Shown: positions 45,281 through 53,379, numbered from the stretch's first letter. The stretch: 64,000 nucleotides of DNA from Mucilaginibacter ginsenosidivorax (GCF_007971525.1 NZ_CP042437.1:1984001-2048000); one strand, 5' to 3'. Numbers and translations: made by a program. Notes: generated by a model from the sequence alone, not told the origin.

Positions 45281-45637
45281 CTATAAATGCGCCATTATTG
45301 TATTCAACACCGCTTCTGTATTACTTATAATTTCGTCGTTTTTAAATCTCAAAACCGTCAATCCGAGCGCTTTCATAACCTCATCGCGATTTTGATCGTA
45401 TTCTTTTTTTAACAGGTGAATCGGGCCATCGGCTTCTATTACAAGTTTCAGTTCGGCACAATAAAAATCAGGAATATAGTAAGTATTGCCTTTAATGGTC
45501 GATTGAACACAAAGTGGGAATTGCCTTAAAAATTTTTTGTTGTTTAATTGTCTATTCCTGAGATACTGCCATAAAACTTTTTCGGCGGGCGTTTCCCGTT
45601 GCCGAAGTAGCCGGCACAGCTCTATGATGGATGACAT
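45281..45637 (-). CDS. DUF559-domain protein (Vsr-like nuclease fold)
   Basis: This 118-residue protein runs from the ATG at 45637; an upstream ATG at 45679 adds 14 residues that look non-native. The DUF559 pattern is complete: ETPAEKVLWQYLRNRQL near residue 14, KKFLRQFPL, YIPDFYCAELKLVIEADGPIH with the Asp-x-Glu-x-Asp-type acidic residues of the PD-(D/E)xK fold, and NDEIISNTEAVL. These proteins are structurally related to the Vsr endonuclease, and most have no proven function. The gene sits inside an array of R1 palindromes, between copy 6 and truncated copy 7. That arrangement suggests a functional or mobility link between nuclease and repeats. Confidence 0.88.
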   Translation of the reverse strand: MSSIIELCRLLRQRETPAEKVLWQYLRNRQLNNKKFLRQFPLCVQSTIKGNTYYIPDFYCAELKLVIEADGPIHLLKKEYDQNRDEVMKALGLTVLRFKNDEIISNTEAVLNTIMAHL

Positions 45638-45665
45638 AGATAAAAATATAAATATTTTCAAAAAA

Positions 45666-45788
45666 ATGCATGGCGGCAACTCACCCCGACGAGATCATTT
45701 CTATTTTTTCCAACCCTCTTTGCGGCGCAAGCCGGAGAGAGGGTCGGCCAGCGAAGCGTAGCCGGGGTGAGTCGTAGCCAGCGTTCAA
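45666..45788. repeat. Long palindromic repeat R1, copy 7 (left arm truncated)
   Basis: The right arm (ccctctttgcggcgcaagcc ... gccagcgttc) is intact. The left arm is cut after caactcaccccgacgag, so the inner left hairpin is missing. It lies at the 5' side of the DUF559 gene and overlaps its possible upstream start. Confidence 0.85.
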
Positions 45789-45855
45789 AACCAGCGTTTC
45801 GTATTACAAATTACATCTCAAGTAGTAGTAAATCTGATATACAACAATGCATATC

Positions 45856-46024
45856 GCATGGTGGAGACGACTCACCCCGGCGAGGCTCCGCCCGCCTGCC
45901 CCTCTCTCCGGCTGCGCCGCATAGAGGGGCTAAAAAGTTTTTTTTTCTTTCCTCAACCCTCTTTGCGGTGCAAGCCGGAGAGAGATTCCGGCGAAGCGTA
46001 GCCGGGGTGAGTCGTGGCCAGCGT
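45856..46024. repeat. Long palindromic repeat R1, copy 8
   Basis: A complete unit preceded by the conserved spacer at about 45803-45855. Its right arm carries a short deletion between agagagat and tccggcg relative to copies 7 and 9. Confidence 0.9.
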
Positions 46025-46084
46025 TTTCTTATTACAAATTACATCTCAAGTAATCATAAAATCTGATATACACCAACGTATATC

Positions 46085-46257
46085 GCATGGCGGAGACGAC
46101 TCACCCCGGCGAGGCTCCGCCCGCCTGCCCCTCTCTCCGCTTCGCGCATAGAGGGGCGAAAAAATAATTTTTCTTTCCACAACCCTCTTTGCGGCGCAGC
46201 CGGAGAGAGGGTCGGCCAGCGAAGCGTAGCCGGGGTGAGTCGTCGCCAGCGTTCAAA
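46085..46257. repeat. Long palindromic repeat R1, copy 9
   Basis: The final unit of the array, again preceded by the conserved spacer (46027-46084). It ends shortly before the promoter of the SAM-riboswitch operon. Confidence 0.9.
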
Positions 46258-46336
46258 CCAAGTTCCCTTCTTTCCCCCCTTCCCATTTCATGACAATTAA
46301 ATTATATAATGTCTATGTATTTAGTAGAATATATTA

Positions 46337-46344
46337 TATATTTG
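46337..46344 (+). promoter_or_regulatory. Candidate -7 promoter element for the riboswitch operon
   Basis: TATATTTG matches the Bacteroidota -7 consensus TAnnTTTG and lies 26 nt before the riboswitch P1 stem, which places the transcript start shortly before the aptamer. No convincing -33 TTTG is seen at the usual spacing. Confidence 0.45.
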
Positions 46345-46369
46345 CATCATTAAATGGTTCTTTAATTTA

Positions 46370-46480
46370 ATTATCAAGAAAGACGGAGGGAAAGGCCCTG
46401 TGATGTCTTAGCAACCTGTAAGCCCAATTGTTATAAAGGTGCTAATTCCTGTTCGCCATTCAAGTGGCGGAAAAGATAAT
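46370..46480 (+). ncRNA. SAM-I (S-box) riboswitch
   Basis: P1 pairs attatc (46370-46375) with gataat (46475-46480). Conserved S-box elements follow in order: the kink-turn and P2 side gacggaggga, the aggccctgtgatgtc segment, the invariant tagcaacct, the P3 loop region, a ggtgctaattcc segment and the short P4 hairpin gccattcaagtggc. S-adenosylmethionine binding by this class represses downstream genes. It lies 120 nt upstream of the TlpA-like gene and the susCD operon. The expression platform is not obvious; a 7-bp hairpin at 46497-46514 (tacagct/agctgta) is a candidate part. Confidence 0.9.
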
Positions 46481-46600
46481 GTATGTTACGTTACTTACAG
46501 CTACATAGCTGTACCATCATATCTTTATCGTCTAAGTTTCTTGTTTAATTAAATTTCAGCGCTTTTAACCCTGCATTAAACGCAGTTAAAAAATTACGTC

Positions 46601-47173
46601 ATGAAAATTAAACAGCTACTCATCACCTGCTCATTATTAATAAACGGCTATTTGGCCGTTGCGCAAACCGCAACGCCGGCTCCGTTGCCCGCATCAATTG
46701 ATCGCGGCTATATTGTTAAAACCGGCGACCAGGCACCCGATGATTTTAAACTGGTGCTGGCCGATGGTACCCAAACTTCACTAAAACAGCTTCGGGGTAA
46801 AGTAGTTATCCTGCAATTTACTGCAAGCTGGTGCAGCGTATGCCGTCAGGAAATGCCGCACCTTGAAAAAGATGTATGGCAGGCCTATAAAAACAAAGGC
46901 CTGGTGCTCATCGGGGTCGACAGGGATGAGCCGCTTGAAAAAGTGCAGCATTTTCAGCAGGAAATGAATATCAGTTACCCGCTGGCTCTTGATCCGGGCG
47001 CTGATATTTTCGGGCGCTTTGCCAACAAAAAAAGCGGTGTAACCCGCAACGTGGTGATTGATAAAGACGGTAAAATTGTTTACCTCACCCGCCTTTATGA
47101 TACCCAGGAATTTGCATCGATGCTAAAAGTGGTTGATGCATTGGTGAACAATAAAACTGCATCTGTAAACTAA
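46601..47173 (+). CDS. TlpA-like thioredoxin-fold thiol-disulfide protein
   Basis: This 190-residue exported protein has a signal peptide ending near residue 21 (AVAQ). It shows the AhpC/TSA-redoxin fold: GDQAPDDFKLVLADGTQTSL, then VVILQFTASWCSVCRQEMPHL, with the redox CxxC at Cys78-Cys81. IGVDRDEP and a cis-Pro turn in VTRNVVIDKDGK follow. TlpA-like proteins reduce disulfides in the periplasm. Placed first after the SAM riboswitch and before susCD, it may keep a thiol-containing substrate or the transporter partners reduced. This link is inference. Confidence 0.9.
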   Translation: MKIKQLLITCSLLINGYLAVAQTATPAPLPASIDRGYIVKTGDQAPDDFKLVLADGTQTSLKQLRGKVVILQFTASWCSVCRQEMPHLEKDVWQAYKNKGLVLIGVDRDEPLEKVQHFQQEMNISYPLALDPGADIFGRFANKKSGVTRNVVIDKDGKIVYLTRLYDTQEFASMLKVVDALVNNKTASVN

Positions 47174-47296
47174 GCTGAAAGCTTTATATTGATTTCCGGG
47201 TTTGAAAAACCTCCCAGGTCAAAAAAGGCAAATAAAACTTTTTACTCAAAACGCAGCACTATCTACCTAATACTACTATCTATATATCAAATTGTT

Positions 47297-47407
47297 ATGA
47301 AAACAACAAGAACACCTTTTCCAAACGTATTCCCTGCCAGTAAATTTGCATCATTCTCTTCCGCTTCTGTTTACCTGCATATGCAGGGTATGCGTTGTTG
47401 CTGTTAA
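47297..47407 (+). CDS. 36-residue leader peptide ending in Cys-Cys-Cys
   Basis: An ATG at 47297 opens a 36-codon ORF with the C-terminal sequence VYLHMQGMRCCC and a TAA stop. The three final codons TGT TGC TGT are consecutive cysteines, the classical layout of a ribosome-stalling leader that senses charged tRNA-Cys. Just past the stop, taataac/gttatta (47405-47425) and a longer nested pairing ending ataacc at 47466 could form alternative hairpins. It lies between the TlpA-like gene and susC. Function as an attenuator is inferred; composition alone would be unusual for a chance ORF. It is too small and simple to be an enzyme. Confidence 0.6.
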   Translation: MKTTRTPFPNVFPASKFASFSSASVYLHMQGMRCCC

Positions 47408-47466
47408 TAACAGCAAGGGTTATTAGTTGCGGATCCCCTGCTGCAGCTGGCCGCTTGGGCTTATAA
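47405..47466 (+). promoter_or_regulatory. Possible attenuator structures after the Cys leader
   Basis: A 7-bp stem taataac/gttatta starts at the leader stop codon. A competing nested stem pairs ggttat with ataacc and gcgg with ccgc. A further hairpin ttgccg/cggcaa (47547-47561) lies 25 nt before the susC start. Mutually exclusive folding is typical of attenuators but not proved here. Confidence 0.35.
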
Positions 47467-47586
47467 CCAACACAATCAACAATCAATTTACCGGTACTAA
47501 AAATTCAACAGCGGGCATTGCTATGCCCAAAATGTTGTGGCTGGCTTTGCCGTACCGGCAATAAAAACTATTAATCATTAACTATC

Positions 47587-50500
47587 ATGTTAAAAAACTA
47601 CAAATTTTTGCTGGCAATCCTGTTGCCCTTTTTTCTCATTCAAACAGTTGTAGCGCAATCTGTTAAAATAAGCGGTACGGTAACCGCCAAGTCCGATGGC
47701 TTACCATTACCCGGTGTAAGTGTGGCTGTAAAAGGCACTGCCACCGGTGCGCAAACCGGCGCCGATGGCAAATTCAGCCTGAATGCCAATGTTAACGATG
47801 TACTTAAAGTTTCCTACCTCGGTTTCGCTACACAGGAAATTACGGTTAAACAAGCTGAAACCAACCTGCAAATTGTGCTGCAGGATGCACCCAACTCGCT
47901 TAACGAAGTGGTGATCACGGCGCTCAATATCTCAAAAGATAAAAAGACACTGGGCTATTCGGTTCAGGGTTTAAAATCAAAAGATATCTCGGAAGCCAAG
48001 GAAACCAACCTGGTGAACGCGCTGGCCGGTAAAATTGCCGGTGTACAGGTTACCAACAGCCAGGGCGATATGGGTTCGTCGCGCATCATTATCCGCGGCG
48101 AAACATCCATTGGCAATAACAACCAGCCGTTATTTGTGGTTGATGGTGTTATTGTTGATAACAGCCAGTTTTTGGGCACCAATGGTTCCAGGGACTTTGC
48201 CAACGCCATAGCCGATCTTAACTCCGAAGATATTGAATCGGTAAGTGTGCTTAAAGGGCCAAACGCGGCGGCGCTTTACGGTTACCGGGCTGCGGCGGGT
48301 GTTATACTTATTAAAACCAAAACAGGTAAGGGCGCAAAAGGGCTTGGCGTTACCATCAACTCAAACACCAGCTTCTCTACCGTAAACATTCTGCCCGATT
48401 ACCAGAACGAGTACGGACAAGGATCAAACGGCAAGTTTAGCTATGTAGACGGCAAGGGGGGCGGCGTTAACGATGGTGTTGACGAAAGCTGGGGCCCGGC
48501 TTTAGACGGATCGCTCATTCCGCAATTTTACTCCAATGGCCAGGCTGTTCCGTTTGTGGCCCATCCGGATAACGTAAAAAACTTTTTTAACACAGGCGTT
48601 ACCTTAAATAACGGCGTAGCACTGGCAGGCAGCAGCGATAAGGCCGACTACCGCTTATCGTACAATAACCTGCACCAAACGGGTATTGTTCCTAACACCT
48701 CGCAGGGCCGTAATTCGTTTTTGCTGAACTCTACCTTTAAGCTTAGTCCTAAATTAACCGTTACTACCATTGCCAACTATATTAAAGACGATGCAGATAA
48801 CCTGCCCGGCGCAGGTGGCAAGCGTGCAACCAGCACCATGCTGCAGTTTACATGGTTTGGCCGCCAGGTTGATATCAGCCAGCTAAAAAATTATAAAGAT
48901 GCCAACGGCAACACTTTTAACTGGAACAACAGCTACTATAGCAACCCTTACTGGCTGACTTATGAAAACACGGTAGGGCAACACAAAAACCGCATTATAG
49001 GAAGTGTTGAACTGAATTATAAGATCATCGAAGGCTTGTCGGCCAATTTCCGTACCGGTACCGATTATTATAACGACCGCCGCAAAATTAAAGTAGCTTA
49101 CGGAACCAACGGTACCCCATTTGGATCGTACGAGGAAGATGCCTACACCGTAAACGAAACCAATACCGAAGCCAGACTGCAATACACCAAAAAACTGGGT
49201 AACGATTTTTCGTTAGATGTTTTAGGAGGCGGTAACATCAGCACCATATTAAATGAGCAAAACGACCAGGTAGCGCCTAAACTGGCAGTAGCCGGTTTGT
49301 ACACCTTAAGTAACTCGCGCGATCCGCTGGTATCATCCAACTACTATGGCAAGCTTAAAACTTACAGCTACTTTGCATCGGCCCAAATAGGTTTTAAAAA
49401 CTACGCTTTTATTAACCTTACCGGCCGTAACGATTGGTCGTCAACCCTCCCGGCGGCCAACCTATCGTACTTTTACCCTTCTGTTAACGGCAGTTTGATA
49501 CTATCAGAAGCGCTTGATATTAAAAGCGACATTTTAACCTACGCCAAATTACGTGGCGGATGGTCAAAAGTGGGTAAGGCTACAATCCCTTATCAACTTA
49601 TCAATTACTACAATTTTACCCCTCCTTTTGGGTCAAGCCCGCAGCAAAGCCTGGGCACTGTTGATTTGAACAGCAAGCTGAAACCGGAAACCACCACATC
49701 GGCCGAGGCCGGCTTTGAGCTTGGCTTTTTCCAGGACAGGGTTCATTTAGATGTAAGCGCTTACAATACCAACAGTATAAACCAGATTGTTACCGTTGAT
49801 GTAAGCCCATCAACCGGATACAGCCAAAAACTCATCAATGGCGGTAGCATCAACAATAAAGGGATCGAAGTGCAGCTGGGTTTAACACCCATAAAATCAA
49901 AAGATTTTACCTGGGATATAACCACCAACTACTCGCTTAACCGCAGTAAGGTAGTTAAGCTTGATGATGAAGGCCGCCTGCAAAGCATCATATTAGGAAG
50001 CGACCGCACCGTACAGGTATTGGCAGCCCTTGGCCAGCCTTATGGCACCCTATATGGCAACGCCTACACCCGCGATGCATCGGGCCAAATTGTTATAGGC
50101 GCCAATGGCACCCCGGTTATCAATCCAACCAAACAATACCTGGGCAAATTTACACCTAACTGGCTGGGCAGTATTAATAACAGCTTTACCTACAAACATA
50201 TAAATCTTGGTTTTTTGGTTGATGCAAGGTTTGGCGGTTCTATCTATTCAAACACCAACCGCACGGGTACCTACACCGGCGTACTGGCCTCAACCCTGCC
50301 GGGCCGCGGCGCCGCAAACGGTGGTATCAGCTATTACTACCCGGGCAACAATACATCGGCAACCGCGGTACAGGTAAGCGGCAGCGCACCCGCGGGCGTG
50401 ACTGTATATAACGATGGTATGATATTTAAAGGCGTAAAGGCCGATGGGACAGCCAATACTACCATATTGCCAGCCCAATCATACTACAAAGGGTTTACCA

Positions 50501-50769
50501 ATGTTGATGAAGCTTTTGTTTACGATGCATCGTACATTAAACTTCGCGAGGTTAAACTGGGTTACACTTTCCCTTCAAACTGGGTAAAAAGCGTTGGCCT
50601 GCAATCGGCAACCTTATCTGTTGTTGGCCGCAACCTGTGGATAATCCACAAAAACGCGCCAAACATCGATCCCGAAACCGCCTTTAACAACGGCAACGGC
50701 CAGGGCCTGGAAGACCTTACCCTGCCAACCGTACGCAACATTGGCTTTAACATCAACCTTAAATTTTAA
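47587..50769 (+). CDS. SusC/RagA-family TonB-linked outer-membrane transporter of the SAM-riboswitch operon
   Basis: This 1060-residue protein has a signal peptide of about 23 residues (to VVAQS). A carboxypeptidase-regulatory-like domain follows (GTVTAKSDGLPLPGVSVAVK, residues ~30-100). Next is a plug with NALAGKIAGVQVTNSQGDMG, RIIIRGETSIGNNNQPLFVV and VLKGPNAAALYGYRAAAGVI, then a large barrel ending NINLKF. Control by a SAM riboswitch, a Cys leader and a redox partner points to a sulfur-containing nutrient, not a plain polysaccharide. It is only distantly related to the SusC proteins at either end of the window. SusD follows after 5 nt. Confidence 0.95.
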   Translation: MLKNYKFLLAILLPFFLIQTVVAQSVKISGTVTAKSDGLPLPGVSVAVKGTATGAQTGADGKFSLNANVNDVLKVSYLGFATQEITVKQAETNLQIVLQDAPNSLNEVVITALNISKDKKTLGYSVQGLKSKDISEAKETNLVNALAGKIAGVQVTNSQGDMGSSRIIIRGETSIGNNNQPLFVVDGVIVDNSQFLGTNGSRDFANAIADLNSEDIESVSVLKGPNAAALYGYRAAAGVILIKTKTGKGAKGLGVTINSNTSFSTVNILPDYQNEYGQGSNGKFSYVDGKGGGVNDGVDESWGPALDGSLIPQFYSNGQAVPFVAHPDNVKNFFNTGVTLNNGVALAGSSDKADYRLSYNNLHQTGIVPNTSQGRNSFLLNSTFKLSPKLTVTTIANYIKDDADNLPGAGGKRATSTMLQFTWFGRQVDISQLKNYKDANGNTFNWNNSYYSNPYWLTYENTVGQHKNRIIGSVELNYKIIEGLSANFRTGTDYYNDRRKIKVAYGTNGTPFGSYEEDAYTVNETNTEARLQYTKKLGNDFSLDVLGGGNISTILNEQNDQVAPKLAVAGLYTLSNSRDPLVSSNYYGKLKTYSYFASAQIGFKNYAFINLTGRNDWSSTLPAANLSYFYPSVNGSLILSEALDIKSDILTYAKLRGGWSKVGKATIPYQLINYYNFTPPFGSSPQQSLGTVDLNSKLKPETTTSAEAGFELGFFQDRVHLDVSAYNTNSINQIVTVDVSPSTGYSQKLINGGSINNKGIEVQLGLTPIKSKDFTWDITTNYSLNRSKVVKLDDEGRLQSIILGSDRTVQVLAALGQPYGTLYGNAYTRDASGQIVIGANGTPVINPTKQYLGKFTPNWLGSINNSFTYKHINLGFLVDARFGGSIYSNTNRTGTYTGVLASTLPGRGAANGGISYYYPGNNTSATAVQVSGSAPAGVTVYNDGMIFKGVKADGTANTTILPAQSYYKGFTNVDEAFVYDASYIKLREVKLGYTFPSNWVKSVGLQSATLSVVGRNLWIIHKNAPNIDPETAFNNGNGQGLEDLTLPTVRNIGFNINLKF

Positions 50770-50774
50770 TAACC

Positions 50775-52214
50775 ATGAAACTTAAATATACAACCCTCAT
50801 ATTATCAGGTGCGCTGTTATTATCCGCAGCATCGTGCAAAAAAGACCTGGTAAAAATTAACCAGAACCCTAATAACTCGCAAACGGCACAGCCCGATTAC
50901 CTGCTCACGGCAGCAAGCAAGGTTACTGCCGATACGTATTGGGGTACCGCCAATAACATGGACGCCAGCCTGTTGTTTGTACAATACTGGGCCAAAATTC
51001 AGTATACCGATCCCGACAGGTATATATACAGCAACAGCGCTTTCCAGGAGTTATGGACGGTAGGCTATTCAAAAAGTATAGTTAACCTTAACCAGATCAT
51101 TAAACTGGGCGACGCGCAGGGAAATACCAATTACAAAGGTGTAGCACTGGTACTGCGTTCATGGGTATTTACCTTGCTTACCGAGGCATATGGCAATATC
51201 CCGTACAAGCAGGCAGCCAATATCGATCAGTACCTCACCCCCGCTTATGATACCCAAAAAGATGTTTATTTTGCCCTGTTGGATGATTTAAAAGCGGCCC
51301 AAACCGCGCTTGATCCATCGGGCAAAGCCATTGCCGGCGATGTTATTTATGGCAACAATATAACCTTATGGAAAAAGTTTGCCAACTCGCTGCGCCTGCG
51401 CATTGCGTTAAGGATTGCCGATAGGGAGCCTGCAAAAGCCAAACAGGTTTTGGCCGATATACAAACCGAGGGCGGCAGCTACATCAGCGCCAATACCGAA
51501 ACCGCGCAGTTTACCTATGTAGATTCGCCGAACCAAAACCCCATCAGCAATTTGTTTGATACCCGCGACGATTACCGCATCAGCAAAACTATTGTTGATA
51601 AACTTTTCGCGCTGAATGATCCGCGCCTGCCCGTGTACGCCAGCAAAACCAAGGATGCCACGCCGCAAACCTATGTGGGCATACCCAACGGCCTGCTGGT
51701 TGGCGATGCCAGCAACCTGGGTTTTACCAAAACATCAAAACCGGGTACTTACTTTTTAGCTCCGCACGCCCCCGCGGTGATCATCAGCTATGCTGAAACC
51801 TTGTTTGACCAGGCCGAAGCCGTGGCACGCGGTTTTATTGCCGGGGATGCCGCCGCCTTATACAAACAGGCCGTAACGGCATCATTAAAACAATACAGCA
51901 TTGCCGATGCGGACATTGCTACTTACACCGCCCTGCCAGCTGTGCAATACGATGCCACCAATTACAAAAAATCAATTGGCGAGCAAAAATGGATAGCCCT
52001 TTTTGGCCAGGGACTGGAAGCCTTCACCGAGTGGCGCAGGCTTGATTACCCGCAGCTGCAGCCTGCTGTAGCGGGTACATTAAGCGGTAAACTACCTGTA
52101 AGGTTTATTTACCCCGGCACAGAGCAATCGTTAAACGGTGCCAACTACAAGGCGGCGGTAGCCAGCCAGGGCGCCGACGTGCTGACAACCAAACTATGGT
52201 TTGATGTGAATTAA
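50775..52214 (+). CDS. SusD/RagB-family lipoprotein (SusD-like 2) of the SAM-riboswitch operon
   Basis: This 479-residue lipoprotein has its lipobox Cys at residue 21 (LLSAASCKKDLVKINQNPN). Subfamily landmarks are LTEAYGNIPYKQAAN, YDTQKDVYFALLDDLKAA, DVIYGNNITLWKKFANSLRL and a C-terminal EQKWIALFGQGLEAFTEWRRL. It is the substrate-capturing lid for the SusC encoded 5 nt upstream. No glycosidase, lyase or sulfatase gene is linked to it, which again separates it from ordinary polysaccharide loci. A strong terminator follows 7 nt past the stop codon. Confidence 0.93.
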   Translation: MKLKYTTLILSGALLLSAASCKKDLVKINQNPNNSQTAQPDYLLTAASKVTADTYWGTANNMDASLLFVQYWAKIQYTDPDRYIYSNSAFQELWTVGYSKSIVNLNQIIKLGDAQGNTNYKGVALVLRSWVFTLLTEAYGNIPYKQAANIDQYLTPAYDTQKDVYFALLDDLKAAQTALDPSGKAIAGDVIYGNNITLWKKFANSLRLRIALRIADREPAKAKQVLADIQTEGGSYISANTETAQFTYVDSPNQNPISNLFDTRDDYRISKTIVDKLFALNDPRLPVYASKTKDATPQTYVGIPNGLLVGDASNLGFTKTSKPGTYFLAPHAPAVIISYAETLFDQAEAVARGFIAGDAAALYKQAVTASLKQYSIADADIATYTALPAVQYDATNYKKSIGEQKWIALFGQGLEAFTEWRRLDYPQLQPAVAGTLSGKLPVRFIYPGTEQSLNGANYKAAVASQGADVLTTKLWFDVN

Positions 52215-52221
52215 TAATGAT

Positions 52222-52264
52222 AAACGGCCATGTTTGGGGTTGATACCCGGCATGGCCGTTTTTA
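52222..52264 (+). terminator. Terminator of the SAM-riboswitch operon
   Basis: The arms aaacggccatg (52222-52232) and catggccgttt (52251-52261) form a perfect 11-bp stem, and the stem runs into a short T-tract. It closes the TlpA-susC-susD transcript. Confidence 0.85.
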
Positions 52265-52311
52265 AAGCTGATTTGCTTCGGCTGATATTAGTTGATAGGT
52301 ATTATAAAAAA

Positions 52312-52386
52312 GGCGGAGTGGCCGAGTGGTTCAGGCGGGGGTCTGCAAAACCCTTTACGGTGGTTCGAATCCACCCTCACGCCTCC
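52312..52386 (+). tRNA. tRNA-Cys (anticodon GCA)
   Basis: The anticodon arm GGGGT-CTGCAAA-ACCCT carries GCA. The T arm is GGTGG-TTCGAAT-CCACC and the D arm closes with GCC/GGC. The acceptor stem is irregular: GGCG-GAG pairs with CTC-A-CGCC only if one A (52379) is bulged from the 3' strand. The discriminator is T, and the encoded end reads CCG, so CCA must be added after transcription. It lies 98 nt past susD, outside its terminator. Confidence 0.88.
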
Positions 52387-52409
52387 GGGTTTAATGTTAA
52401 AAACAGGCT

Positions 52410-53357
52410 ATGAAAAGGGTTGTTGTATTAGTATTGTTAACTGTTGTATTTTATTTGGCGGGATTAAAGCGGGGGAACGCCCAGGCTACATCTCCCGGCC
52501 CGCGTGTACTTGTAGTTATAGCGCATCCTGACGACGAGAGCACATTTGCGGTAACGTTATACAAAATAGCCAAAGAGCAACATGGCATTGTTGATTTGTT
52601 TGTAATAACCAACGGCGAAGCGGGCTACAAGTATGCCACCCTGGCCGAAAACTATTATGGACTGGAACTTACCGACGAGAAAACCGGTCGCGCCAACCTG
52701 CCACGCATCCGCAAGCGCGAGCTGGTAAACGCGGGCCATATTTTGGGCGTAAACAATTATTATTTTATCGATCAAAAAGATGCCCATTATACCCTAAATG
52801 AAAAGGAACCACTGGATACCAGCTGGAATGTTAATAATGTAAACAACCGCCTGCACCAGGTTTTAACCAGCAACCATTATGATTTTATATTTACCCTATT
52901 GCCCGAGGCAGGTACCCATGGCGCCCATAAAGCTGCCGCGCTGATTGCCCTAAATGCCATAACAACCTTGCCGGCCAATAACAGGCCGGTTATTTTAGCT
53001 GCAGCTACCTGCAACAAGGCCGATACCCTTACCCGGTTTACCGGCTACGGCAGTTATCCGCAAACGAAGCCATTAACAGACACGGCGAATTTTAAGGTAG
53101 ACCGTACCGCCTCCTTCAGCTACAAAAACAGGGTAAATTACAAAGTGATAGCCAACTGGGAAATTGCCGAACACAAATCGCAAGGCGTTACCCAAATGAC
53201 CATGAACGATGGTGATGTGGAATATTTCTGGTATTTCGCGGCGAACGGCACCACAGGCTTGCAAAAAACAAGGGCTTTGTTCCGGGAGCTTAGTTATACC
53301 CCCTACCTGCCCAAAAGCTATCAGGATGCAAAGCCCTTGTACTCAAAATCTAAATGA
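52410..53357 (+). CDS. PIG-L/LmbE-family deacetylase
   Basis: This 315-residue protein has a signal peptide (MKRVVVLVLLTVVFYLAGLKRG). It carries the zinc-binding AHPDDES motif (His39-Asp42) and the downstream pair GTHGAH with His170 and His173. These are the PIG-L N-acetylglucosaminyl deacetylase determinants; relatives also include thiol-cofactor enzymes (MshB, BshB) acting on N-acetyl sugar conjugates. The exported location here fits a periplasmic glycan substrate better than cofactor synthesis. It follows tRNA-Cys by 23 nt; a bacillithiol-type role would fit the sulfur neighbourhood, but there is no direct evidence for it. Confidence 0.9.
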   Translation: MKRVVVLVLLTVVFYLAGLKRGNAQATSPGPRVLVVIAHPDDESTFAVTLYKIAKEQHGIVDLFVITNGEAGYKYATLAENYYGLELTDEKTGRANLPRIRKRELVNAGHILGVNNYYFIDQKDAHYTLNEKEPLDTSWNVNNVNNRLHQVLTSNHYDFIFTLLPEAGTHGAHKAAALIALNAITTLPANNRPVILAAATCNKADTLTRFTGYGSYPQTKPLTDTANFKVDRTASFSYKNRVNYKVIANWEIAEHKSQGVTQMTMNDGDVEYFWYFAANGTTGLQKTRALFRELSYTPYLPKSYQDAKPLYSKSK

Positions 53358-53379
53358 GCTATGGAAAACAAACGGATTG

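Noticed and set aside
44986..46066. Several 60-114-codon ORFs with SPRRGSAR / SLRLAPQRG-like repeats on both strands
   Set aside because: They are translations of R1 palindrome copies; the same pseudo-peptides appear in every copy and on both strands.
44858..46257. The regular R1 array as a CRISPR
   Set aside because: Units are about 170 bp with long internal palindromes and conserved spacers; there are no short direct repeats with variable spacers and no cas genes.
52410..53357. PIG-L protein as a bacillithiol (BshB) enzyme
   Set aside because: The signal peptide implies export, and no bshA or bshC homologue is nearby; proximity to sulfur-linked genes is not enough.
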